DNA of 44,380 nucleotides, taken from JBBQZP01 sp038207585 (lineage in GTDB: Bacteria > Pseudomonadota > Alphaproteobacteria > Rhodobacterales > Rhodobacteraceae). The position numbers and the translations under genes are program-made. Within the stretch, counting starts at the first letter, position 1. Each line of letters begins with the position of its first letter. Positions 8,393-18,065 of the stretch are shown in pieces. The notes beneath the pieces were generated by a model. It was not told where the DNA came from, ran no database searches, and saw only the letters and a list, made by a program, of their open reading frames with translations. The stretch spans positions 1 to 44,380 of the forward strand of contig JBBQZP010000030.1 in assembly GCA_038207585.1 (NCBI GenBank). The letters are read 5' to 3'.

Positions 8393-11089
8393 ATGCTGGG
8401 TCTTGGAACGCTCGCCAAAAAGGTTTTTGGCACGCCGAATGACCGCAAGGTCAAATCGACCCGCCCGCTGGTGGATCAGATCAATGCGCTGGAGCCGCAG
8501 TTTCAGGCGCTGAGCGATGATGCCATCAAGGAGAAGACAGCCGAGTTGAAAGCCCGCGCTGCCAACGGCGAAAGCCTTGATGCGCTGCTGCCCGAAGCCT
8601 TTGCCAACTGCCGCGAGGCCGCAAAACGCGCGCTTGGCCTGCGTGCCTTTGATGTGCAGCTTATGGGCGGAATTTTCCTGCATCAGGGCAACATCTCCGA
8701 AATGAAAACGGGCGAGGGGAAAACCCTTGTCGCAACCTTCCCCGCCTATCTGAACGCTTTGGCGGGCAAGGGCGTGCATGTTGTTACCGTGAACGACTAT
8801 CTGGCCAAGCGCGACTCGGAATGGATGAGCAAGGTCTACGGCGCGCTGGGTTTGACCACCGGCGTCGTCTACCCCTATCAGCCCGAGGCTGAAAAGCGCC
8901 ACGCCTACCGCTGCGACATCACCTATGCCACCAACAACGAGCTTGGGTTTGACTACCTGCGCGACAACATGAAATCTTCCATCGAAGATATGTTCCAGCG
9001 CGAGCATTTCTTTGCCATCGTGGACGAGGTTGACAGCATCCTGATCGACGAGGCGCGCACGCCCCTTATCATCTCCGGCCCGTCCGAGGACCGCAGCGAT
9101 CTTTACAAGACCGTCGACAAGCTGATCCCCGAAGTGCTGCCCGAGCATTTCAAGCTGGACGAGAAAACCCGCAACGTCACCTTTACCGAGGAAGGTAACG
9201 AATTCATCGAACAGCGTTTGCTGTCGGCGGGAATCCTGCCCGACGGCCAGACGCTGTATGATCCCGAAAGCACGACGATTGTGCATCACGTCACGCAGGC
9301 GCTGCGGGCCCACAAGCTGTTCCTGAAAGACCAGCATTACATCGTGCGCGACAACGAAGTGATGCTGATCGACGAATTCACGGGCCGCATGATGCGCGGA
9401 CGGCGGCTGTCGGACGGTCTGCATCAGGCGATCGAGGCCAAGGAAGGCGTGGCGATCCAGCCCGAAAACGTGACCCTCGCATCGGTGACCTTCCAGAACT
9501 ATTTCCGGCTTTACAACAAGCTGGCCGGCATGACCGGCACCGCCACGACCGAGGCCGAAGAATTCATGGAAATCTACCGCCTTGGCGTGGTCGAGGTTCC
9601 GACCAACCGCGTCATCCAGCGCAAGGATGAACACGATCAGGTCTACCGCACCGGGCGCGAGAAATATGAGGGCGTGGTCAAGGCGATCAAAGAGGCGACC
9701 GAACGCGGCCAGCCCCTGCTGGTCGGCACCACGTCGATTGAAAAATCCGAATTCCTGTCGGACATGCTGAAAAAAGAGGGCATCACGCACAATGTGCTGA
9801 ACGCCCGTCAGCACGAACAGGAAGCGCAGATCGTGGCCGATGCAGGCAAGTTTGGCGCCGTGACCATCGCCACCAACATGGCCGGACGCGGCACCGACAT
9901 TCAGCTTGGCGGCAACGTCGAGATGAAGGTGTTGGAGGCTTTGGCCGCCGACCCCGAGGCCCACCCCGACCAGATCCGCGCGCGGATCGAGGCGGAACAT
10001 GCAGATGAGAAGGCCCGCGTTCTGGCGGCGGGCGGCCTTTATGTGCTGGCCACCGAACGCCACGAAAGCCGCCGCATCGACAACCAGCTTCGCGGCCGCT
10101 CGGGACGTCAGGGCGACCCCGGCCGCTCCAGCTTTTTCCTGTCGCTGGAAGATGATCTGATGCGGATTTTCGGGTCTGAACGGCTGGATTCCGTGCTTCA
10201 GAAACTGGGCATGAAAGACGGCGAGGCCATCGTTCACCCTTGGGTCAACAAAAGCCTTGAAAAGGCGCAAGCCAAGGTCGAAGGCCGCAACTTCGACATC
10301 CGCAAGCAGCTTTTGAAATTTGACGATGTGATGAACGACCAGCGCAAGGCGATCTTCGCCCAGCGCCGCGACATCATGCAGGCCGAGGATCTGTCAGAGA
10401 TTGCGCAGGACATGCGCTATCAGGTCATCGAGGATCTCGTTGATGCCTATATGCCGCCGAAATCATACCCCGACAGCTGGAACACCGAAGGGCTGTACGC
10501 CGCCTGCATCGAAAAGCTGGGGCTGGATGTTCCGGTCATTGACTGGGCCAAGGAAGAAGGCGTCGATCAGGAAGCCCTGCGCACGCGGATCGAAGAGGCC
10601 TCCGACAAGATGATGGCCGAAAAGCTTGAATCTTTCGGCCCCGAGACGATGCGCAACATCGAAAAGCAGGTCTTGCTGCAAACGATTGATGGCAAATGGC
10701 GCGAACATCTTGTCACGCTTGAACATCTGCGGTCGGTCGTGGGCTTTCGCGGCTATGCGCAGCGCGATCCCTTGTCGGAATACAAGACCGAAGGGTTCCA
10801 GCTGTTTGAATCGCTGCTCAATTCGCTGCGGCAGGATGTTACGGAAAAGTTGGCGCATGTCCGCGCCGTGTCCGAGGATGAGCAGCGCGCCATGTTGCAA
10901 CAGATGGTCGAGGCGCAGCAGCCCGAAGCAGCCCGGACCACCATCACCGCAGCTGCCCCTGTCGCTGCCGCAGCGCTTGCCGGGTTCAACGAGGCCGATC
11001 CTGCAACCTGGGGCAATCCCGCACGCAATGATCCTTGCCCATGCGGATCGGGTGAAAAGTTCAAGCATTGCCACGGCAAACTGGCCTGA
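8393..11089 (+). CDS. secA: Preprotein translocase ATPase SecA
   Basis: This 898-residue motor drives unfolded preproteins through SecYEG at the inner membrane. Visible elements are the Walker A motif TGEGKT (106-111), VNDYLAKRD (134-141), the DEVD box (211-214), DEARTPLIISG, the second nucleotide-binding fold with TIATNMAGRGTDI and GRSGRQGDPG, and the helical scaffold domain. The C-terminal SEC-C zinc site CPCGSGEKFKHCHG (C882, C884, C893, H894) binds SecB and phospholipids. Length and domains are complete. The ATG has CGGAG with a six-base spacer. It is followed by a hairpin at 11111-11131 and two genes for exported proteins. Confidence 0.99.
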   Translation: MLGLGTLAKKVFGTPNDRKVKSTRPLVDQINALEPQFQALSDDAIKEKTAELKARAANGESLDALLPEAFANCREAAKRALGLRAFDVQLMGGIFLHQGNISEMKTGEGKTLVATFPAYLNALAGKGVHVVTVNDYLAKRDSEWMSKVYGALGLTTGVVYPYQPEAEKRHAYRCDITYATNNELGFDYLRDNMKSSIEDMFQREHFFAIVDEVDSILIDEARTPLIISGPSEDRSDLYKTVDKLIPEVLPEHFKLDEKTRNVTFTEEGNEFIEQRLLSAGILPDGQTLYDPESTTIVHHVTQALRAHKLFLKDQHYIVRDNEVMLIDEFTGRMMRGRRLSDGLHQAIEAKEGVAIQPENVTLASVTFQNYFRLYNKLAGMTGTATTEAEEFMEIYRLGVVEVPTNRVIQRKDEHDQVYRTGREKYEGVVKAIKEATERGQPLLVGTTSIEKSEFLSDMLKKEGITHNVLNARQHEQEAQIVADAGKFGAVTIATNMAGRGTDIQLGGNVEMKVLEALAADPEAHPDQIRARIEAEHADEKARVLAAGGLYVLATERHESRRIDNQLRGRSGRQGDPGRSSFFLSLEDDLMRIFGSERLDSVLQKLGMKDGEAIVHPWVNKSLEKAQAKVEGRNFDIRKQLLKFDDVMNDQRKAIFAQRRDIMQAEDLSEIAQDMRYQVIEDLVDAYMPPKSYPDSWNTEGLYAACIEKLGLDVPVIDWAKEEGVDQEALRTRIEEASDKMMAEKLESFGPETMRNIEKQVLLQTIDGKWREHLVTLEHLRSVVGFRGYAQRDPLSEYKTEGFQLFESLLNSLRQDVTEKLAHVRAVSEDEQRAMLQQMVEAQQPEAARTTITAAAPVAAAALAGFNEADPATWGNPARNDPCPCGSGEKFKHCHGKLA

Positions 11090-11110
11090 CCGGCGCAAAT
11101 CTGGCGAAAT

Positions 11111-11131
11111 AAGGGCGGCAGCGTCGCCCTT
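11111..11131 (+). terminator. Probable terminator after secA
   Basis: AAGGGCG (11111-11117) and CGCCCTT (11125-11131) form a 7-bp stem with a seven-base loop, 21 bases after the secA stop, preceded by A residues and followed by TTGCGTGCATTT. The U-tract is weak, so termination may be partial. Confidence 0.55.
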
Positions 11132-11232
11132 TGCGTGCATTTAGGGTAAATTTCTGGAAATAGCCTTGTGCGGGGATGGAAACATTCCCTGATTTTGCCA
11201 CGCTCCTGCCCGGATTGACGCCTACCCCATGA

Positions 11233-11257
11233 CCATCCCTTTCGGATGGAGTCCATC
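11233..11257 (+). promoter_or_regulatory. Competing hairpins over a ribosome binding site
   Basis: CCATCC (11233-11238) can pair with GGATGG (11244-11249) across a five-base loop. Part of the same GGATGG can instead pair with CCATC (11253-11257). The Shine-Dalgarno GGAG (11248-11251) of the following gene lies inside both alternatives, so the two folds would expose or hide it differently. This is seen directly as sequence complementarity; regulation is inference. Confidence 0.35.
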
Positions 11258-12307
11258 ATGGATACGAAACGTCGCATCGCTTTGTCTGCAGCCCTTCTGG
11301 CGGTTGGTATCGGTTCGGGCCATCTGGTCCAGTCCCTGTCCGCCCGGGATCACGCCCGCGCCAAGGCCGTTGCAACTGTTGCGGATGGCACCGTCAAGGA
11401 AAGCGCCGTGACCGAGCTTTCGGGCAAGGCCGTGGAGCCCGCGCCTGCACAAAAGGCCATCATGCCCGTGGTCGAAGCCCGGCTGACCCCGGAAATCACC
11501 CTTCCCACCGTCGCCCCTGAAATTGTGACGCCGCATGCCCCCAAGGCTGAAATTGTGCCGGTGAACGCCCGCGCCGATGCGCCCGTCTCCGCCGACCCGC
11601 AGCCGGTGTCGCCCACGGTCGTCACGGCGGCTGAAGATTGCTCGATCCAACTTGACCTTTCCGCGCAGCCTTCGGCGACGATCGGGTTGACCCTCATTGC
11701 GCCGTGCCATCCTGACGAACGGATTGTTTTGCGTCATGCTGGCCTTTCGGTCACGGGCAAGACGTCAGCTTCCGGCGTGCTGTTCACCACACTTCCCGCA
11801 ATGGAAGTCGCCGCAGATGTGACGGTGCGCTTTGCGGCCGGTGCGACCGAAACCGCCATGATCAACATCCCCGAGGCTGCAAAGATGCGCCGTTTCGGGG
11901 TGCAATGGCTTGCCGATGACGCCTTCCAACTGCATGCGTTTGAGAACGGTGCCGATTACGACACCCCGGGACATGTTTTTGCGGGCGACTCCCACGCGCC
12001 CAAACCGGGACTGACGGCCGAAGGCGGGTTCCTGACGCAACTGGGCGACTCCTCCGTCAACATGCCGATGCTGGCCGAGATCTATACCTATCCCGCCGAT
12101 GCCGGCACCCCCGTCCGCATCGCGCTGGAGGCGGCGGTCACGGCCAAAACCTGCAACCATGAACTTCTGGGCGAAACCCTGATCGTGAATGCGGGGCAAG
12201 TCACGGTAACCGATCTGAATGTCGCAATGCCGGCCTGCGATGCTGTGGGTGACATTCTCGTGTTGAAAAACCTTGCCGATGACGTGAAGATCGCCACCGC
12301 AAACTAA
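11258..12307 (+). CDS. Uncharacterised exported protein downstream of secA
   Basis: This 349-residue protein is probably exported. It begins MDTKRRIALSAALLAVGIGSG, a basic N-terminus plus one hydrophobic segment acting as signal peptide or anchor. A Pro/Ala/Val-rich low-complexity linker runs from about 45 to 125. A folded beta-rich region follows with four cysteines, among them EDCSIQL, APCHPDE and MPACDAVGD. Near the C-terminus are GGFLTQLGD and DILVLKNLADD. I recall relatives beside secA in Rhodobacterales, sometimes loosely labelled translocase, but see no domain of known function. The start at 11258 is preferred over the in-frame ATG at 11246 because GGAG lies six bases before it. The function is unknown; proximity to secA hints at export or envelope work. 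Confidence 0.75.
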   Translation: MDTKRRIALSAALLAVGIGSGHLVQSLSARDHARAKAVATVADGTVKESAVTELSGKAVEPAPAQKAIMPVVEARLTPEITLPTVAPEIVTPHAPKAEIVPVNARADAPVSADPQPVSPTVVTAAEDCSIQLDLSAQPSATIGLTLIAPCHPDERIVLRHAGLSVTGKTSASGVLFTTLPAMEVAADVTVRFAAGATETAMINIPEAAKMRRFGVQWLADDAFQLHAFENGADYDTPGHVFAGDSHAPKPGLTAEGGFLTQLGDSSVNMPMLAEIYTYPADAGTPVRIALEAAVTAKTCNHELLGETLIVNAGQVTVTDLNVAMPACDAVGDILVLKNLADDVKIATAN

Positions 12308-12326
12308 GCGGTCAGGCGGTTGGTCC

Positions 12327-13838
12327 ATGAGGCTATGGCTAAGGCGCGCGGCGATTTTCGCCGCGTTTTTTCTTCCCGCCGCCGGATTGGCGCAGGACGT
12401 CACGCTGACCGCGCGCGGCGGTGGTATCGTTCTGGACGGCACCCTGCAGGGGTTCGACGGCGAGTTCTACCGTATTGACACCAGCTATGGTCTGCTGACC
12501 GTCGATGCCGAAGGTGTTCTATGCACCGGCCCGGCCTGCCCTGATCTGACAGCGCCGCTTGCCAGCCTACGCATCACGGGAGCCGCTGATCCGGGTATGG
12601 CACTGTTGCCGGGTCTGCTGGAAACCTTTGCCAGACTGCGCGGATTGCGCTTTGAAGGCGCGGTCAAAGGCGCTGGTTTCACCGCACAAATCAGCGATCC
12701 CGTGACAGACAAGCCTTTGATGGATGTCACCTTTCTTCCCGCATCGCCAAAGGATGCAAAGGCCGCTGTCGCTGCGGGCACGGCGGAACTGGCGGTTGCG
12801 GCGCGCGCGGTCGATGGTCTGGGCGAACGCGCCGTGGCGCTGGATGCGCTGGTGCCGATCGTGGCCGCCGACAACCCTTTGCCGCAAATCTCCACCACGC
12901 AACTGGCGGCCGCCTTGGCGGGCGAGATCACGAACTGGAGCCAGATTGGTGGCCCCGATATGCCTTTGGTGCTGCACGCGCTGGCTGCCGACACCAGCCA
13001 GCAAGACGCGCTTGAGGCGCGGTTGGGCAAGGCGGTAAAGGCGGCGCAGGTGCATCCCGACATGGCAAGTCTTGCCGCCGCCGTGACTCGTGACCCCTAT
13101 GCCCTGGCGATTACCGGCCGGGCCGGGGTCGGGTCGGCGCGGATGCTGCCCCTGACCGACAGTTGCGGCTTTCCGCTGCCCGCCACCCGCGCGGCGGTAA
13201 AGGCCGAGGATTACCCGCTGTCCTTGCCAATCTTCCTGCTGACCCCGCGCCACCGGTTGCCGCTGATGGTGCGGGAGTTTCTGGATTTTCTGGCCCTGCC
13301 GCCTGCACAAAGCACAATTGCTGCCGCCGGATACGTCGACCGTGCGGCAGAACGGGCCGCCCTTACATCGGACGGCCTGCGCCTGATGAATGCCATTCGT
13401 GGCGCGGGCGATGGGGTCGGGCTGGACGACCTGAAGCATCTGACGGGTGCTATGGCAGGGGCGGACCGCTTGTCGCTGACCTTTCGGTTCGAGGATGGCT
13501 CCAGCACCCTTGATGCCAATTCGCGCGGCAATCTTGCCGATCTGGCGTCCCTGATAGGGGCAGGCGCCTTCCGTGCGGACGCTGTTGTTCTGGCCGGGTT
13601 TTCGGATGGTTCTGGCGATGCCTCTGCCAATCTCAAACTCAGCCGCGAGCGGGCAGATACGGTGTTGGCGGCACTGGCCGAGGCGGTGGGCGAGGTGCCT
13701 GCCGGCATTGCCCTTCCAAAAGTCGAGGCCTTTGGCGAGGCACTGCCCATGGCCTGCGACACCACCAGCGGCGGGCGGCGCGTGAACCGGCGGGTCGAGG
13801 TCTGGTTGCGCCCGGTTACAGATACCCCTTTGCCCTGA
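12327..13838 (+). CDS. Exported phosphate-binding-like/OmpA fusion protein
   Basis: This 503-residue protein has a signal peptide (RRAAIFAAFFLPAAGLAQ, cleavage near residue 22). It is followed by a short beta-rich module (about 23-65, with a CTGPAC pair of cysteines), then a PstS-like periplasmic binding domain (about 90-330). Supporting strings there are STTQLAAALAGEITNWSQIGG, equivalent to the Pst-type segment where a target site and tungstate-like insertion are described, and PLSLPIFLL. The C-terminal OmpA peptidoglycan-binding domain (about 385-500) shows LSLTFRFEDGSSTLD, LSRERADTV and NRRVEVWLRP. This implies a periplasmic sensor or binder tethered to peptidoglycan; the ligand is unknown. 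It starts 19 bases after the previous gene. Its end overlaps the convergent radC end by 23 bases. Confidence 0.85.
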   Translation: MRLWLRRAAIFAAFFLPAAGLAQDVTLTARGGGIVLDGTLQGFDGEFYRIDTSYGLLTVDAEGVLCTGPACPDLTAPLASLRITGAADPGMALLPGLLETFARLRGLRFEGAVKGAGFTAQISDPVTDKPLMDVTFLPASPKDAKAAVAAGTAELAVAARAVDGLGERAVALDALVPIVAADNPLPQISTTQLAAALAGEITNWSQIGGPDMPLVLHALAADTSQQDALEARLGKAVKAAQVHPDMASLAAAVTRDPYALAITGRAGVGSARMLPLTDSCGFPLPATRAAVKAEDYPLSLPIFLLTPRHRLPLMVREFLDFLALPPAQSTIAAAGYVDRAAERAALTSDGLRLMNAIRGAGDGVGLDDLKHLTGAMAGADRLSLTFRFEDGSSTLDANSRGNLADLASLIGAGAFRADAVVLAGFSDGSGDASANLKLSRERADTVLAALAEAVGEVPAGIALPKVEAFGEALPMACDTTSGGRRVNRRVEVWLRPVTDTPLP

Positions 13839-14616
13839 AGCTTAACTCGCGTTCCTTGCCGATGATCAGGTGGTCGTGCAGCGTGATGCCCAGCGTCTGC
13901 GCCGCATCCTGTATCTGCGTCGTCATCGTAATGTCCGATTGCGACGGCGTGGGGTCGCCCGAGGGGTGATTGTGGACAAGGATCAGCGCCGATGCGTTCA
14001 ACTCCAGCGCGCGTTTTACCACCTCTCTCGGGTAAACCGGCACATGGTCGACGGTGCCCTTGGCCTGTTCCTCATCTGCAATCAGCACGTTCTTGCGATC
14101 CAGAAACAGGATGCGGAAGGTTTCGGTTTCGCGGTGCGCCATCGCCGTGTGGCAGTAATCGACCAGCGCATCCCAGCTTGAAAGCACCGGGCGCTGCATC
14201 ACCTTGGCACGGGCAAGGCGTTGGGCCGCAGCCTCAATGATCTTGAGTTCCTGAATGACCGCGTCACCGATGCCTTTCACCGCTGCAAGACGGGCCACCG
14301 GCGCGCTGATCACGCGGTTGAAATCGCCAAATGTATCCAGCAGTTGTCGGGCCAGCGGTTTCACATCCTGGCGTGGAATCGCGCGGAAAAGCACCAGTTC
14401 CAGCAGTTCGTAATCCGGCAAGGCCGCAGCCCCGCCTTCCATGAACCGCGCGCGCAGACGTTTGCGGTGATCGGCGATGTACGAGGGCAGCTTGCCGGGC
14501 AACACCTCGCCCACCGCCTCATCCGGGTCGGCGGTGAACAGGGGCAGGGGGGATTCGTGGAACGCGCGGGTCATGCGCAAAGCGTCGCTGGCTTTGGTGA
14601 AGGAAGGGTTAACCAT
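13816..14616 (-). CDS. radC: RadC-family JAB1/MPN domain protein
   Basis: This 266-residue protein pairs a helix-hairpin-helix N-terminal region (LPDYELLELVLFRAIPRQDVKP, then VKGIGDAV near 114-120) with a C-terminal JAMM/MPN metalloprotein domain. The JAMM motif is LVHNHPSGDPTPSQSD (H215, H217, D228). RadC was named for DNA repair, but that role is disputed, and the biochemical activity of bacterial RadC is unknown. The first 15 residues before MTRAFHESPL look non-conserved, so translation may begin at the second ATG (14572-14574). Neither start has a clear Shine-Dalgarno sequence. It is downstream of dnaJ but separated from it by a strong palindromic element. Confidence 0.92.
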   Translation of the reverse strand: MVNPSFTKASDALRMTRAFHESPLPLFTADPDEAVGEVLPGKLPSYIADHRKRLRARFMEGGAAALPDYELLELVLFRAIPRQDVKPLARQLLDTFGDFNRVISAPVARLAAVKGIGDAVIQELKIIEAAAQRLARAKVMQRPVLSSWDALVDYCHTAMAHRETETFRILFLDRKNVLIADEEQAKGTVDHVPVYPREVVKRALELNASALILVHNHPSGDPTPSQSDITMTTQIQDAAQTLGITLHDHLIIGKERELSFRAKGYL

Positions 14617-14630
14617 GCCACTGAAAGGCG

Positions 14631-14696
14631 CAGCCCCGGACGCGGTCCGGGGCCTTCACGGCGCAAACCACAGGCCCCGGATCAGGTCCGGGGCTG
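14631..14696. repeat. Pair of GC-rich palindromes after dnaJ (Rhodobacterales-type intergenic element)
   Basis: Two near-identical palindromes lie in the 87-base dnaJ-radC gap. GCCCCGGAC-GCG-GTCCGGGGC is at 14633-14653 (perfect 9-bp arms), and GCCCCGGAT-CAG-GTCCGGGGC is at 14674-14694 (one T:G position). The outer arms CAGCCCCGGAC (14631-14641) and GTCCGGGGCTG (14686-14696) also match perfectly, so the whole block can form one cruciform. It starts nine bases beyond the dnaJ stop in the direction of transcription, so it probably terminates the dnaKJ mRNA or stabilises its 3' end. Elements of this shape are, as I recall, scattered through Rhodobacterales genomes. Confidence 0.8.
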
Positions 14697-14703
14697 CCTT
14701 GGT

Positions 14704-15861
14704 CTAGCCCTTCATCCCGTCCCAGAAATTTTTCACCTTGGAGAAAAACGTGGACCCTTCCGGGTTGTTTTCCTCGGACAATTTTTCGAACTCGCGAAGC
14801 AGTTCTTTCTGACGCAGGGTCAGGTTGGTGGGCGTTTCTACCGCCAGCTCGATCATCATGTCGCCCGCTGCACCACCACGCAGGGCCGGCATGCCCTTGC
14901 CGCGCAGGCGCATCTGCTTGCCCGACTGGCTGCCCGCGGGCACTTTGACCAGACTGGAGCCGCCGTCGATGGTGGGCACGTTGACCTCGCCACCCATCGC
15001 GGCGGTGGCCATCGCTACAGGGACGCGGCAGAACAGATGCACGCCGTCGCGTTGGAAAATCGCGTGCTCTTTAACCTCTAGGAAGATATAAAGATCGCCC
15101 GTCGGCCCGCCGCGCAAGCCAGCCTCACCCTCCCCCGCCAGACGAATGCGGGTGCCGGTTTCAACGCCTGCCGGAATGTTGACCGAAAGTGCGCGTTCCT
15201 TTTCCGTACGGCCTGCACCACCGCAAACTTTGCAGGGGTTCTTGACGATCTGGCCGATGCCGTTGCAGGTGGGGCAGGTGCGTTCCACCGTGAAAAAGCC
15301 CTGCTGCGCGCGGACCTTGCCCATGCCCGAACAGGTCGGGCATGTCACCGGTTCAGCGCCGCCTTCGGCACCGGTGCCCTTGCAACTGTCGCAGGCTACC
15401 GAGGCCGGGACGTTTATGGTTTTCTGAACGCCCTTGAAGGCTTCTTCCAGATTGACACGCAGGTTGTAACGCAGGTCTGACCCGCGCTGCGCCCGCGCCC
15501 GTCCGCCACCACCGGCCCCGCCACGCCCACCCATGAAATCGCCGAACAGATCTTCGAACACATCCGAAAAGGCGCTTGCAAAATCGCCCTGCTGGCCATA
15601 GCCGCCACCGGCGCGCGGACCGCCGCCCATGCCACCCTCGAACGCGGCGTGACCATAGCGGTCATAGGCGGCTTTCTTGTCGCCGTCTTTCAGAACGTCA
15701 TACGCCTCGTTCACTTCTTTGAACTGAGATTCGGCGTTGGGGTTGCTGGAATTGCGGTCGGGGTGCAGTTCTTTGGCCTTGTTGCGATAGGCCTTTTTCA
15801 GCTCTTCGGCGGATGCACCCTTCTGCACGCCCAGAACATCGTAAAAATCGCGCTTTGCCAT
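14704..15861 (-). CDS. dnaJ: Chaperone protein DnaJ
   Basis: This 385-residue co-chaperone stimulates the DnaK ATPase and delivers substrates in the cytoplasm. It has the J domain (1-70) with the HPD triad at 33-35, and a Gly-rich linker (about 75-125). Four CxxCxGxG zinc repeats are at C157/C160, C174/C177, C196/C199 and C210/C213. Two C-terminal substrate-binding beta domains follow, then a dimerisation tail. All key residues are present. It lies 69 bases downstream of dnaK, separated by the hairpin at 15887-15912, in the usual dnaK-dnaJ order, and would be co-induced by heat from the dnaK promoter. Confidence 0.98.
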   Translation of the reverse strand: MAKRDFYDVLGVQKGASAEELKKAYRNKAKELHPDRNSSNPNAESQFKEVNEAYDVLKDGDKKAAYDRYGHAAFEGGMGGGPRAGGGYGQQGDFASAFSDVFEDLFGDFMGGRGGAGGGGRARAQRGSDLRYNLRVNLEEAFKGVQKTINVPASVACDSCKGTGAEGGAEPVTCPTCSGMGKVRAQQGFFTVERTCPTCNGIGQIVKNPCKVCGGAGRTEKERALSVNIPAGVETGTRIRLAGEGEAGLRGGPTGDLYIFLEVKEHAIFQRDGVHLFCRVPVAMATAAMGGEVNVPTIDGGSSLVKVPAGSQSGKQMRLRGKGMPALRGGAAGDMMIELAVETPTNLTLRQKELLREFEKLSEENNPEGSTFFSKVKNFWDGMKG

Positions 15862-15886
15862 CTGAGACCCTTTTCGGGAACGCGGC

Positions 15887-15912
15887 GGGGCGGCCCTGTG
15901 ACAGGCCGCCCC
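15887..15912 (-). other. Strong hairpin between dnaK and dnaJ
   Basis: GGGGCGGCC(C)TG and CAGGCCGCCCC pair over 11 bp with one bulged base and a TGA loop. It starts 18 bases beyond the dnaK stop in the dnaK-dnaJ transcript. No U-tract follows on the minus strand, so it is more likely an RNA processing or stabilising structure, or a leaky attenuator setting the DnaK:DnaJ ratio, than a full terminator. Confidence 0.6.
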
Positions 15913-15930
15913 TTTGCCGTTCCTGCGGAG

Positions 15931-17838
<1,908 letters not shown>

Positions 17839-17882
17839 GTTGTTCATCCTCTTCTAAGGCGATGTTGTGGGGGTTGGGCCCA

Positions 17883-17933
17883 TTGCGGCACCCGATCCCC
17901 GATCCCGGATGACCCGGTGCGACGCGGTCGCAA
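17883..17933 (-). promoter_or_regulatory. Foldable dnaK mRNA leader
   Basis: In the dnaK leader (minus strand) TTGCG (17929-17933) can pair with CGCAA (17883-17887), and inside it GCACC (17916-17920) with GGTGC (17888-17892). The loop contains a tandem GGGATCGG-like repeat. The structure sits 45-95 bases upstream of the dnaK start. A role in temperature or translation control is possible but only inferred. Confidence 0.3.
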
Positions 17934-17948
17934 CCGAATGTCTGGGGC

Positions 17949-17979
17949 GTATATAGGGGGGGGATTGCAGGCCTGCAAG
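17949..17979 (-). promoter_or_regulatory. RpoH (sigma-32) type heat-shock promoter of dnaK, overlapped by a 14-bp palindrome
   Basis: On the minus strand CTTGCA (17974-17979) is followed, 16 bases on, by CCTATATAC (17949-17957). This fits the alphaproteobacterial RpoH pattern of CTTG and a C-rich CYTAT-type -10. The -35 is embedded in the perfect palindrome TTGCAGGCCTGCAA (17965-17978), which could be an operator. No CIRCE element is present. Confidence 0.6.
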
Positions 17980-18065
17980 CATCTGGAAGGCCGGAAAATG
18001 GTGCAAGGATCGCTAAAATGCAGTGTAATTGCGTGTGGGTGCCATGAATGGGGACGTTCACCCCG

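Noticed and set aside
8210..10270. 686-codon frame on minus opposite secA
   Set aside because: This is a shadow of secA. It also runs into the divergent promoter region, and its product has an antisense-type composition.
17839..17847. Upstream ATG for dnaK (MNN before MAKVIGID)
   Set aside because: The AGAGG ribosome site would touch that ATG; spacing fits the second ATG, and Hsp70 conservation begins there.
17891..17908. Tandem GATCCC(C/G) units in the dnaK leader as a CRISPR or satellite repeat
   Set aside because: There are only two or three short copies without spacers; they read better as part of the leader structure.
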